Source: Chloroflexi bacterium UBA4736 (GTDB taxonomy: Bacteria; Chloroflexota; Dormibacteria; Dormibacterales; Dormibacteraceae). From it: a DNA stretch of 64,000 nt. This document shows positions 16,005 through 23,416 of this stretch, one piece after another (within the stretch, counting starts at the first letter, position 1; each line of letters starts with the position of its first letter). Location: contig DHIW01000017.1 of the NCBI GenBank assembly GCA_002404015.1, positions 1 to 64,000 on the forward strand, given 5' to 3'. A program made the translations under genes and the position numbers. The notes under the pieces were generated by a model that did no database searches, had not been told where the DNA came from, and saw nothing but the letters and a program-made list of their open reading frames with translations.

Positions 16005-18272
16005 TCAGGAGGGCCAGTAGGAATCGAACCCATTGATCAGCTGGCGGGCAATTTCCCCAACCGGCAGCTGACTCGTCGCCGATCCGGCAGTTGCCCGGGG
16101 ATCGGCAAGAGGGGGCTGAGCTCCTTGACTCCCGGCGCTCGGCGCGACTGTCGCTGGGTGGCGGGGCCCTGAGCCGCTGGGCGCGGAGTGAGCCGCGGAA
16201 CCGAGCGGCGCTGAATTTTTCGGTGGCGCCTGCGCCGCGGGACTGGGCGTCGCCGGACTCACCGCTGGAGCCTGCGCCACGGGACTGGGCGTCGCCGGAC
16301 TCACCGCTGGAGCCTGCGCCACGGGACTGCGCAGGCTTCCGATGACCACCCGGCCGCCCTGGTCCACGGCGACGCAAAGGCTGCTGCTGGGACAGGACAC
16401 GCCGGTCAGGAAGTTGGAGCCGTCCACATTCGTCAGCGTCCAGTCCGCCGCCCCCCCGGTGGGGTTGCTGGAGGTGAGGACGTTGCCGCCCTGATCCACG
16501 GCGACGCAGAAGCTGTTGCTGGGACAGGACACGCCTGACAGAGCATTGGAGACATCCACGTTGGTCAGCGTCCAGGCCCCCGGCCCCCCGGTGGGATTGC
16601 TGGAGGTGACCACGTTGCCGCCGCCGTCCACGGCGACGCAGAGGCTGCTGCTGGAACAGGACACGCCGGTCATGAAGTTGGCCCCGACCACGTTGGTCAC
16701 CGCCCAGGCCCCAGCCCCCCCGGTGGGGTTGCTTGAGGTCACCACGTTGCCGCTGCCGTCCACGGCGACGCAGAGGCCGCTGCTGGGGCAGGACACGCCG
16801 AACAGACCATTGGAGCCGACTATGTGGGCCACCGTCCAGGCCCCCGCCCCCCCGGTGGGGTTGGTGGAGGTGATCACGTTGCCGCTGCCGTCGACGGCGA
16901 CGCAGAGGGCGCTGCTGGGACAGGACACTGCGTTCAGGACGTTGGAGCCGTCGACGCTGGCCACCGTCCACGCCGCCGCGCCCCCGGTGGGGTTGCTGGA
17001 GGTGACCACGTTGCCGAGGTTCTTCGTGCCCACGGCGACGCAGAGGCCGCTGCTGGGACAGGACACTCCGAACAGGGAATCGGCCCCGGCCACGTTGCTC
17101 ACCGTCCAGGCCGCCGACCCCCCAGTGGGGTCGCTGGAGGTGATCACGTTGTCGCTCTGGTCCACCGCGACACAGAGGCCGCTGCTCGGACAGGACACTG
17201 CGTTCAGGACGTTGGAGCCGTCGACGTTGGTCACCGTCCAGGCGGACGCGCCGCCCGTGGGGTTGCTGGAGGTGACCACGTTGCCGAAATTGTCAACGGC
17301 GACGCAGAGCGCGCTGCTAGGACAGGACACGCCCTCCAGGATGTTGCCGCCGTCCACCGCGGCTGCGGTCCAGGCCGCCGCCCCCCCGGTGGGATTGGTC
17401 GAGGTGAACACGTGGGCGGGGCCGTCCACGGCGACGCAGAGGCTGGTGCTCGGACAGGACACCCCGGACAGGACCTGGGAGCCCACGTTGGTCACCGTCC
17501 AGCCCGCCGCCCCCCCGGTGAGGTTTGTGGCGGTGACCACGTTGCCGAGCTCGTCCACCGCGACGCAGAGGCCGCTGCTGGGGCAGGACACACCCAACAG
17601 GAAGTTGGCGCCGTCCACATTGGCCACCGTCCAGGCCGCCGCTCCCCCGGTGGGGTTCGTGGAGGTGACCACGTTGCCGCTGCTGTCCACTGCGACGCAC
17701 AGGCTGCTGCTGGGACAAGAGACGCCGAACAGTCCGTTCGAACCGTCCACGTGGGCCGCGGTCCAGGCCGCATTCCCCCCGGTGGGGTTCGTGGAGGTGA
17801 TCACGAAACCGCCTTCGGCCACGGCGACGCAGAGGCCGGCGCTGGGACAGGACACGCCGTGCAGGGAGCCGGGCGCGGCGTTTTGGGCCACCGTCCAGGC
17901 CGCCGCCCCCCCGGTGGGGTTGGTGGACGTCACCACGTTGGCCTTCCCGTCCACGGCGACGCAGAGGCCGCTGGTGGGACAGGACACGCCTGACATGAAG
18001 TTGGGACCGTCCACGTGGGTCACGGTCCAGGCCGCCGCCCCCCCGGTGGGGTTTGTGGAGGTGACCACGTTCCCGTTCTGGTCCACGGCGACGCAGAGGC
18101 CGCTGCTGGGACAGGAAACGCCTGAGATGAAGTTGGCGAAGAACGGCGGCTGGTGGTCGACGAGCACCGGTGCCGACCATATCAACGGAGAGCCGGCTGC
18201 CAGGGCCACCGGGCTCACGAGTGCGAACCCTGCCGCCAACAGGGCGGCGCAGAGCACCACACACCGCCGCAT
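16005..18272 (-). CDS. Secreted protein with fourteen two-cysteine repeats
   Basis: A 755-residue exported protein. A signal peptide (RRCVVLCAALLAAGFALVSP region) ends at about residue 27. Thirteen full repeats of 44 residues and one partial repeat follow. Each has GVSCPSSGLCVAVD, a NVVTSTNPTGGAAAW stretch and a variable VDGxNxL turn. The two Cys in every repeat probably form a disulphide. Fourteen blade-like units fit two seven-bladed propellers; that is inference. A Pro/Ala linker with two exact 14-residue repeats precedes the C-terminus. The start is ATG 18272; the longer frame adds a basic stretch without signal features. The function is likely surface binding and is not known. Confidence 0.8.
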   Translation of the reverse strand: MRRCVVLCAALLAAGFALVSPVALAAGSPLIWSAPVLVDHQPPFFANFISGVSCPSSGLCVAVDQNGNVVTSTNPTGGAAAWTVTHVDGPNFMSGVSCPTSGLCVAVDGKANVVTSTNPTGGAAAWTVAQNAAPGSLHGVSCPSAGLCVAVAEGGFVITSTNPTGGNAAWTAAHVDGSNGLFGVSCPSSSLCVAVDSSGNVVTSTNPTGGAAAWTVANVDGANFLLGVSCPSSGLCVAVDELGNVVTATNLTGGAAGWTVTNVGSQVLSGVSCPSTSLCVAVDGPAHVFTSTNPTGGAAAWTAAAVDGGNILEGVSCPSSALCVAVDNFGNVVTSSNPTGGASAWTVTNVDGSNVLNAVSCPSSGLCVAVDQSDNVITSSDPTGGSAAWTVSNVAGADSLFGVSCPSSGLCVAVGTKNLGNVVTSSNPTGGAAAWTVASVDGSNVLNAVSCPSSALCVAVDGSGNVITSTNPTGGAGAWTVAHIVGSNGLFGVSCPSSGLCVAVDGSGNVVTSSNPTGGAGAWAVTNVVGANFMTGVSCSSSSLCVAVDGGGNVVTSSNPTGGPGAWTLTNVDVSNALSGVSCPSNSFCVAVDQGGNVLTSSNPTGGAADWTLTNVDGSNFLTGVSCPSSSLCVAVDQGGRVVIGSLRSPVAQAPAVSPATPSPVAQAPAVSPATPSPAAQAPPKNSAPLGSAAHSAPSGSGPRHPATVAPSAGSQGAQPPLADPRATAGSATSQLPVGEIARQLINGFDSYWPS
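16240..16323. repeat. Two 42-bp direct repeats in the Pro/Ala linker
   Basis: Two adjacent 42-bp copies (about 16240-16281 and 16282-16323) encode the peptide SPVAQAPAVSPATP twice, with a diverged third copy beyond. The near identity implies recent slippage or duplication. Confidence 0.7.
16335..18122. repeat. 132-bp tandem coding repeat, 13.5 copies
   Basis: The period is 132 bp (44 codons) with one 129-bp and one 138-bp unit. It encodes the SCPSSxLCVAVD repeats of the secreted protein. Copies differ at many third positions, so the array is old rather than a fresh expansion. The units are still alike enough to permit recombination and assembly collapse. Confidence 0.9.
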
Positions 18273-18482
18273 CACCGGTTCATCTTCCTTGGCTCTCCCT
18301 TTGACGACGGATGGCCGCACCGGTGTGCCGCGCGCCAGTGTACGTGGTATCGGCCGCACCCTGTGGTGAAGCCTCGCCGGCGCGCCGCTGACAGGCGAAG
18401 CCGGTCTGCCGCGGGGTCGTCTGCCTCGACAGCCTCGCGCGTCTTCTTAATGGACGCTGAGGCCAATCCGTCCAAGGGCATG

Positions 18483-18513
18483 AAAAAGGGCGGTTCCGCA
18501 TTCGAAACCGCCC
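18483..18513 (-). terminator. Rho-independent terminator
   Basis: Read on the minus strand, GGGCGGTT and AACCGCCC form a perfect 8-bp stem with a 10-nt loop, followed directly by TTTTT (18487-18483). It lies 30 nt after the stop of the 100-residue protein gene and should end its transcript. Confidence 0.85.
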
Positions 18514-18543
18514 GACGTGCTTGCCGAAAGTAGCCGGCTTTGT

Positions 18544-18846
18544 CTATTCGTCCTCGATCTGGTTGAACATCAGGCTGTCCTGGATCTCGTACAGGGCGTC
18601 CATCGCCTCGGTGACCGACGACAGCCTCGGCTGCTGGGCGACTACCTCGGAGCCGGCGATCAGCTCGTCCAGGGCACTGGCGAGCGGACGCGGCATCACG
18701 TTCTGGTCGGCCAGGTTCAGCATCTCCAGCTCGTTCAGAAGCTGGTCGATGTAGCGCATCTTGTTGCGCCGGGCGTACTTGGATTCGCGCTCCACCCGGC
18801 CCTGCGCTACGACTGTGTCGATTGCTACGCAGGCTTCCTCGATCAT
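18544..18846 (-). CDS. Small conserved-looking helical protein
   Basis: A 100-residue acidic, mostly helical cytoplasmic protein (MIEEACVAIDTVVAQG at the start, YEIQDSLMFNQIEDE at the end). I do not recognise a family. The gene is well bounded: a strong promoter at 18889-18916, a leader of about 40 nt, an AGGAG ribosome binding site 6-7 nt before ATG, and a Rho-independent terminator 30 nt downstream. That full set of classical signals is unusual in this window and argues for real, probably regulated, expression. A quasi-palindrome sits in the promoter spacer. Confidence 0.75.
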   Translation of the reverse strand: MIEEACVAIDTVVAQGRVERESKYARRNKMRYIDQLLNELEMLNLADQNVMPRPLASALDELIAGSEVVAQQPRLSSVTEAMDALYEIQDSLMFNQIEDE

Positions 18847-18888
18847 CTTCGCTCCTGTTGCGGCTCTTCTCTTTGCTTAGACGACCCC

Positions 18889-18916
18889 AGTTTACGAACG
18901 CTCGTTTTTTTGTCAA
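18889..18916 (-). promoter_or_regulatory. Sigma70-type promoter with quasi-palindromic spacer
   Basis: On the minus strand TTGACA (18916-18911) and TAAACT (18894-18889) are 16 nt apart. The spacer holds the quasi-palindrome ACGAGCGTTCGT, with the symmetry of TetR-type operators. The expected transcript starts about 40 nt before the ATG at 18846. The perfect -35 box makes this one of the strongest promoters in the window. Confidence 0.7.
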
Positions 18917-18985
18917 GGCAGTACTTGAATAAATCCCCTCAGTGGGTCCGACGGCTGTGCTAAGCTCCCGCCAGCCAAGCCGGAT

Positions 18986-19633
18986 ATGCCTTCACTGATC
19001 GCCGGCCGCTCGACTCGGATGGAGGTCCTGGAGCTCCTGCGCCGCAAACAGGCGGCCAGCGCCGAGGCGATCAGCGCCGAGCTGGGGATCACGCCCAACG
19101 CCGTGCGGCAGCATCTCACCAATCTGGAGCGCGACGGCCTTGTCAAGAGCGAGCCCGTCCGGCACAAGCGGGGCCGGCCCTCCCTTCTCTTCTCCCTCAC
19201 CGAGCGCGCCGACGCGTCCTTCCCCAAGCGCTACGGACAGCTGGCCACCATGGTCCTGACCGAAGTCCAGGAGATGGGCGGCCCGAAGGCGCTGGACGAG
19301 ATCTTCAGAAGGGTCGCGCTCCGGCATGCGGAGTCGGTGCGCCAGGACATGGAGGGTCTCAGCTTCGACGACAAGCTGAAGCGGCTGGTGGCCTGGATCG
19401 GCCGGGCCGGCACCCTCGCCGAGAGCGAGGACACCCCGGACGGCGTCCGCGTCACCATCCACAACTGCCCCTTCCGGAACACCGCGCTCAAGTTCCCCCA
19501 GGTCTGCACCATCACCCCCCACCTGATCAACGACCTGCTCGGCGCTCCCGTCTCGCAGGCCGAGTCGATCCACCGCCGCGACCCCTACTGCTCTTTCCTT
19601 GTCGAGCGGCCCGAGCCCTCTCCCGGCGCTTAG
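18986..19633 (+). CDS. SufR-like iron-sulfur transcriptional regulator
   Basis: A 215-residue DNA-binding protein. A winged helix-turn-helix (about 8-75; ISAELGITPNAVRQHLTNLE, then KRGRPSLLF) is followed by an effector domain with three conserved Cys: HNCPFRNTAL, FPQVC (12 residues after the first) and DPYCSF. This Cys spacing matches SufR, the [4Fe-4S] repressor of the suf iron-sulfur assembly operon. No suf genes lie in the window; instead nnrE overlaps its end by 35 nt. It may therefore control suf genes elsewhere, or its own operon. A TAAGCT at 18961-18966 is a possible -10. Confidence 0.8.
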   Translation: MPSLIAGRSTRMEVLELLRRKQAASAEAISAELGITPNAVRQHLTNLERDGLVKSEPVRHKRGRPSLLFSLTERADASFPKRYGQLATMVLTEVQEMGGPKALDEIFRRVALRHAESVRQDMEGLSFDDKLKRLVAWIGRAGTLAESEDTPDGVRVTIHNCPFRNTALKFPQVCTITPHLINDLLGAPVSQAESIHRRDPYCSFLVERPEPSPGA

Positions 19634-20300
19634 CAGCGCCCAGGTCCGCGAGGTGGACCGCCTCTGCGCCGGCCGCTTCCGCCTGCCGGTGGAGTGGCTG
19701 ATGGAGGCGGCCGGCTGGCAGGTCGCGCGCCACTGCCGGGGCCAGACGTATGTGGTCTGCGGCAGGGGCAACAACGGCGGGGACGGGCTGGCGGCCGCCC
19801 GCCACCTCCATCGCTGGGGCCGGCTGGCCGGCGTGGCCTGCCTCGACGCCTGGGCCCTCTCCGGTCCGGCCCGGCTGGAGGCCGACGCGCTGACCGCCCT
19901 GGGGGTGACGGTTGCGTCGGAGCCTGACTTCACCGACTCTCAGGTGGTGGTCGACGCCATCTTCGGGACCGGGCTCTCCCGCCCCGCCGAGGGTCGGGCC
20001 GCCGGCTGGATCGAGGCGGTCAACGCCAGCGGGCGGCGGGTGGTCGCGGTCGACGTCCCCTCGGGCCTGGACGCCGACACCGGCCTGGCCGGCGGGCCGG
20101 CGGTCCGCGCGACGCTGACTGTGACCCTGGGCCTCCCCAAGCCGGGGCTGCTGGCCGGCGAGGGCGCCGTCCTGGCCGGCGAGGTCTGGGTGGCCGACAT
20201 CGGCGTCCCCTTGGAGGCCTATCGCGAGCTCGGCCTGGAGGTGCCGGCCCACCTCTTCTCCATTCATGACCGGGTTCAGCTCTCAGCGGTCCGCCTGTGA
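19599..20300 (+). CDS. nnrE: NAD(P)H-hydrate epimerase (YjeF N-terminal domain)
   Basis: A 233-residue enzyme that epimerises damaged NADHX/NADPHX so that a dehydratase can repair it. It has the YjeF_N signature: SSAQVREVDRLC near the start, CGRGNNGGDGLAAARHL for the substrate loop, VVVDAIFGTGL and VAVDVPSGLDADTG. The usual fused ADP-dependent dehydratase (YjeF_C) domain is absent, so NnrD must be encoded elsewhere. The TTG start lies inside the preceding regulator gene (35-nt overlap). The exonuclease gene follows with a 4-nt overlap. Confidence 0.88.
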   Translation: MSSGPSPLPALSSAQVREVDRLCAGRFRLPVEWLMEAAGWQVARHCRGQTYVVCGRGNNGGDGLAAARHLHRWGRLAGVACLDAWALSGPARLEADALTALGVTVASEPDFTDSQVVVDAIFGTGLSRPAEGRAAGWIEAVNASGRRVVAVDVPSGLDADTGLAGGPAVRATLTVTLGLPKPGLLAGEGAVLAGEVWVADIGVPLEAYRELGLEVPAHLFSIHDRVQLSAVRL

Positions 20301-21262
20301 CCCGGGAAGTCACCTGGGACAGGGGGATCTCGCTGGCCGGGCACGGCCTCTGGCTGGACCCCCTGGTCGTGCGGGAGCTGGCGTTCGTGTCGCACGCCCA
20401 CTCCGACCACGCCCGGCGCCACAAGCTGGCGCTCATGACGGCGCCCACCCTGGGCCTGCTGCCGGGACCCCGGCGGCCGCGCCAGACTCGCCTCGTCCCT
20501 CTCGACCGCCCCGTCCCGGTGGGTGACGCCATGCTGACCCTGGTCGACGCCGGCCACATGCTGGGCTCGGCCCAGCTGCTCTTCGAACACGGCGGCGCCC
20601 GCCTGCTGTACACGGGCGACCTCAAGCTGAGACGAGGCTGGCAGCGCCCCGACACCGAGATCCCGGCGGTCGAGGTCCTGGTCGTCGAGAGCACCTACGG
20701 CCTCCCCCACTTCCGGTTCCCCGACCCCGACACAGTCGTCGAGGCGATCGCGATGTGGTGCCGGAAGGCCCTCGACGCCCGGGTTACGCCAGTCCTGCTG
20801 GCCCACGCCCTGGGCAAGGCCCAGGAGGTGATGCTGGCGCTGGCCCAGTACGGCTTCCGCTTTGCGCTCGAGGAGCGCTGCGTTCCCTTCGCCCGCGCCT
20901 ACGAGCAGTCGGGTGTCCAGCTTCCCGACTGGATCGAGCTTGGCGAGGACGTCGAGGGCCGGGTGGTGGTCGCGCCGCCCGCCGGGAAGGATGCCGTCAG
21001 GCGCCTGGGGCGGTATCGGGCCGCGCTGGTTTCGGGGTGGGCCTGCGACCCCCACTTCTGGCGCCTTTTCGGGGCCGACCTGGCGTTCCCTTTTTCCGAC
21101 CACTGCGACTTCAACGAGCTGCTGGAGGTGGTCAAGCGCTCGGGCGCAGACCAGGTTTACACGGTCCACGGCTTCGCCGAGGACTTCGCCCGGCACCTGA
21201 AGCGGCGCGGCGTCCGCGCGCACGCCCTCCACACGACTGAGCAGCTCGCCTTCGCCCTTTAG
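20297..21262 (+). CDS. MBL-fold DNA ligase-associated exonuclease
   Basis: A 321-residue metallo-beta-lactamase-fold nuclease with VSHAHSDHARRH (metal-binding HxHxDH), DAGHMLGSAQ and YTGDLKLR. It also has SDHCDFNELLEVV in the C-terminal part. It matches the bacterial family of putative exonucleases that co-occur with an ATP-dependent DNA ligase, a DEXH helicase and a phosphoesterase. The ATP-dependent ligase is 2.2 kb away (23417); the helicase and phosphoesterase are not in the window. It is coupled to nnrE by a 4-nt overlap. The cellular role is presumed DNA repair; the activity of this family is mainly inferred. Confidence 0.83.
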   Translation: MTREVTWDRGISLAGHGLWLDPLVVRELAFVSHAHSDHARRHKLALMTAPTLGLLPGPRRPRQTRLVPLDRPVPVGDAMLTLVDAGHMLGSAQLLFEHGGARLLYTGDLKLRRGWQRPDTEIPAVEVLVVESTYGLPHFRFPDPDTVVEAIAMWCRKALDARVTPVLLAHALGKAQEVMLALAQYGFRFALEERCVPFARAYEQSGVQLPDWIELGEDVEGRVVVAPPAGKDAVRRLGRYRAALVSGWACDPHFWRLFGADLAFPFSDHCDFNELLEVVKRSGADQVYTVHGFAEDFARHLKRRGVRAHALHTTEQLAFAL

Positions 21263-21329
21263 CGCGCTCGCGAGCCGCTACGAGCGGCTGCGGCCCCTGA
21301 ATGCCAATGACCGCACGCGCCTCCGTCTG

Positions 21330-21986
21330 ATGCTCGAACGCTGCCCCCTGCCGCCGCGACCCGCCATCCTGGAGGTCGGCTGCGGAACCGGAAAGCTGCT
21401 GCGCGAAGCCGCCCGGCAGGCCGGCGCCGGCGCGGCGGTCGGCGTGGACCCGGAGCCGGCGATGCGGGCGCAGGCCACCGGGCTGGACGTGCGGGAGGGT
21501 CGGGCCGAGCGGCTGCCCCTGGACTCCGGCTGCTGCGACCTGGCGTTCTGCTCCCTCGCCTTCCACTGGGTCTCGGACAAGCCGGCGGCCGCCGGCGAGC
21601 TGTGGCGCGTGCTGCGGCCTGGCGGCTGGGCGGCGATCTGGACGCTCACCCCGGAACACGTGCACGGCTTCCACCTGAACCGCTACTTTCCATCTCTGCC
21701 CGCCGTGGACCTGGCCCGCTTCGAGGCCCCCGAGCTCTGGATGGCCCAGCTGGCGGCGGCCGGCCTGCGGCCGGTGCTGGAGCAGCAGCTGGTCCAGACG
21801 CGGGTCACAAGCGGCGGCCGCCTGGCGGCCGCCGTCCGCCAGCGCTTCATCTCCACGCTCTCACTGCTCCCCGAAGCCGAGTTCCAGGCCGGGGCGGCGG
21901 AGCTGGAGGCGGAGGCCGCCGGCGACCCCGGCCGGCGCGTCAGCTACCCCCAGACCTGGTGCCTGATCTGGGCTGCCCGGCAGTGA
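21330..21986 (+). CDS. Class I SAM-dependent methyltransferase
   Basis: At least 218 residues with motif I ILEVGCGTGKLLREAA, the acidic loop VGVDPEPAMRA, and LAFCSLAFHWVSDKP, typical of small-molecule methyltransferases. The same frame reads on upstream from 21201 with family-like sequence (FSALASRYERLRPLNAN) but holds only CTG codons before ATG 21330. Either the protein starts at a CTG, or at 21330 with a shortened N-terminus. It follows the exonuclease gene directly. The substrate is unknown. Confidence 0.75.
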   Translation: MLERCPLPPRPAILEVGCGTGKLLREAARQAGAGAAVGVDPEPAMRAQATGLDVREGRAERLPLDSGCCDLAFCSLAFHWVSDKPAAAGELWRVLRPGGWAAIWTLTPEHVHGFHLNRYFPSLPAVDLARFEAPELWMAQLAAAGLRPVLEQQLVQTRVTSGGRLAAAVRQRFISTLSLLPEAEFQAGAAELEAEAAGDPGRRVSYPQTWCLIWAARQ

Positions 21987-22005
21987 ACTCCCCCGATGAG
22001 CTCGC

Positions 22006-22353
22006 TTAGCGGAAGGCCCAGCCCGCTCGCGTCATGGCCTGCCGCAAGCCGCCGTCGGCGGCCGCCTTACGCGAGAGCTCTGAGAGCAGGCTGTCCACCC
22101 ACTGGGCGGCGCCGCGGTCCGGGGTGAGCGCGAGGCCGGCCCTGCCCAGGCGCGCCCGGTGCTCGCCGCTCCTGAGCTCCCTGACCGGACCCTTGCGCAC
22201 CAGCCCGCGCCGTTTGACGTCGATCCCGGGCAGGCTGCCCGCCAGGTAGTCGAGCAGCCCGCCCAGCTCGGTCCCGGCGCCGAGGGGCGAGTGGCAGAAG
22301 ACGCAGACGCCGTGCATCGGCAGCGAGGGCGCCCGGCAGACCTGGCAGGTCAC
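22006..22353 (-). CDS. Small zinc-ribbon-like protein
   Basis: A 115-residue protein with two CxxC pairs at its N-terminus (MTCQVCRAP and GVCVFCHSP), which suggests a zinc ribbon, followed by a basic region and a helical tail. The start overlaps the end of the D-aminopeptidase gene by 4 nt, so the two are co-translated. No known family is evident. It might be a nucleic-acid- or protein-binding accessory. Confidence 0.65.
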   Translation of the reverse strand: MTCQVCRAPSLPMHGVCVFCHSPLGAGTELGGLLDYLAGSLPGIDVKRRGLVRKGPVRELRSGEHRARLGRAGLALTPDRGAAQWVDSLLSELSRKAAADGGLRQAMTRAGWAFR

Positions 22354-23177
22354 CTGAGGATGACGGTCTGGCCCAACGCGAGCAGGACCAGCATGCAGCG
22401 GAAGACCTCCAGGTAGTCCTCGTGGGCGAAAGCCAGCGTGCGCCCGGCCAGCCGGCGCACTCCCGGCACCAGCTCGCCGACGTCCGCCATGGCGGTGTCG
22501 TGCACGTCGATCTCCATCTCCACCAGGCCCTCGACCCGGAGCGGGGGGATGTTGTCGAGGCGCTCGATCGCCCGGCGGGCGCCGGCGCGGATGCGGTCGC
22601 GGGCGACCTCAGGGTGGAGCGAGCGCGCGACGTAGCGGCCCATCGACTCCTTGACGACGACGCCCTCGACCTCGGTCACGAACTCGTGCATCTCGCAGAC
22701 CGCCGCCGCGTCGCCGGTGAAGAGCGCTACCGGGCAGCCGAAGTAGCCGCAGACCTGGCCGTTGAGGCTGCCCTCCGTCTGCCGGACGCCATTGAGGCGG
22801 ACTTCGCGGGCGACCTTGCTCGAGTACGTGTGGTCGATCACGGCGTCCCGGGCGCCCGCACCGCCGTGGTAACCGACGAAGAAGGCTGCGTCGAAGCCCG
22901 GGCCCATCCCCTGGCACATGTACAGCGCCTTGGGGTACCCGGAGATGAGCTCGGCGGCCGGGTTGAGCTCCTCCGCCACGAGGTTTCGGGCCTCGGCGTG
23001 GGAGTCGTTGACGACGATCTCCTGCGCCCCCGCCTGCAGCGCGCCCTCGATGGCGGCGTTGGCCTCCTGGGTCATCAGCCTGCGGCAGCGTTCGTAGTCG
23101 ACCTCGCCCATGCGGCCCTGGTGGGGGTGGACGATGCCGGCCACCCCCTCGATGTCGACCGAGATGAAGATCCGCAC
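22350..23177 (-). CDS. dppA: M55 family D-aminopeptidase (DppA-like)
   Basis: A 275-residue metallopeptidase of the M55 family, which forms a decameric ring and releases D-amino acids from peptides. Landmarks are FISVDIEGVAGI (metal-binding SxDxEG), VVNDSHAEARN and FVGYHGGAGA. Length is typical. GTG 23177 follows the small Cys protein gene by 11 nt, and the zinc-ribbon gene overlaps its 3' end, giving a three-gene unit. A role in recycling D-Ala peptides from peptidoglycan is likely by family. Confidence 0.9.
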   Translation of the reverse strand: MRIFISVDIEGVAGIVHPHQGRMGEVDYERCRRLMTQEANAAIEGALQAGAQEIVVNDSHAEARNLVAEELNPAAELISGYPKALYMCQGMGPGFDAAFFVGYHGGAGARDAVIDHTYSSKVAREVRLNGVRQTEGSLNGQVCGYFGCPVALFTGDAAAVCEMHEFVTEVEGVVVKESMGRYVARSLHPEVARDRIRAGARRAIERLDNIPPLRVEGLVEMEIDVHDTAMADVGELVPGVRRLAGRTLAFAHEDYLEVFRCMLVLLALGQTVILR

Positions 23178-23188
23178 CCTGCTGCCTT

Positions 23189-23401
23189 TTACTCCGTGTA
23201 GCGGCGGATCAGGCCATCCTCGCGGCCCTTCTCCTCCTGGTAGAGGTGGCAGGACTCGTAGTCGCGCACGCAGATCGGCGGGCTGTCGCGGAGGCTGAGC
23301 TTGCGCTTCGACAGGTGGTCGACGTGGCAGTCGAAGCGGTACACGCGGAGGGGCCCTCGGGTGTCCTTGACCAGCAGCTCGAGGTAGGGACAGCGGCGCA
23401 C
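23189..23401 (-). CDS. Small four-cysteine protein, divergent from DNA ligase
   Basis: A 70-residue ORF from GTG 23401: starts MRRCPYLELLVKDTRG, has FDCHVDHLS, PPICVRDYESCHLYQEE and ends LIRRYTE. Four Cys and several His suggest a metal or iron-sulfur site. It starts 15 nt from the divergent ligase start and ends 11 nt before dppA, so it fits an operon. TAACTT (23409-23414, minus strand) lies 7 nt before the GTG. I chose this short frame rather than the 369-residue antisense frame that contains it. The family is not recognised. Confidence 0.6.
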   Translation of the reverse strand: MRRCPYLELLVKDTRGPLRVYRFDCHVDHLSKRKLSLRDSPPICVRDYESCHLYQEEKGREDGLIRRYTE

Positions 23402-23402
23402 G

Positions 23403-23414
23403 TACGATAAGTTA
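23403..23414. promoter_or_regulatory. Back-to-back -10 elements of divergent genes
   Basis: TACGAT (23403-23408, plus strand) lies 8 nt before the ligase TTG. TAACTT (23414-23409, minus strand) lies 7 nt before the GTG of the four-cysteine protein. The two hexamers abut in a 15-nt gap between start codons, which implies leaderless divergent transcripts whose polymerases cannot bind at the same time. Confidence 0.5.
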
Positions 23415-23416
23415 CC

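Noticed and set aside
16004-16030. A tRNA gene
   Set aside because: Only a T-arm and acceptor-like 3' portion is present; no anticodon or D-arm lies within reach. It is reported only as a finding.
16516-18369. A 617-codon plus-strand frame with regular repeats
   Set aside because: It is the reverse strand of the SCPSS repeat gene; the repeats are inherited from the real gene. No signal peptide or family.
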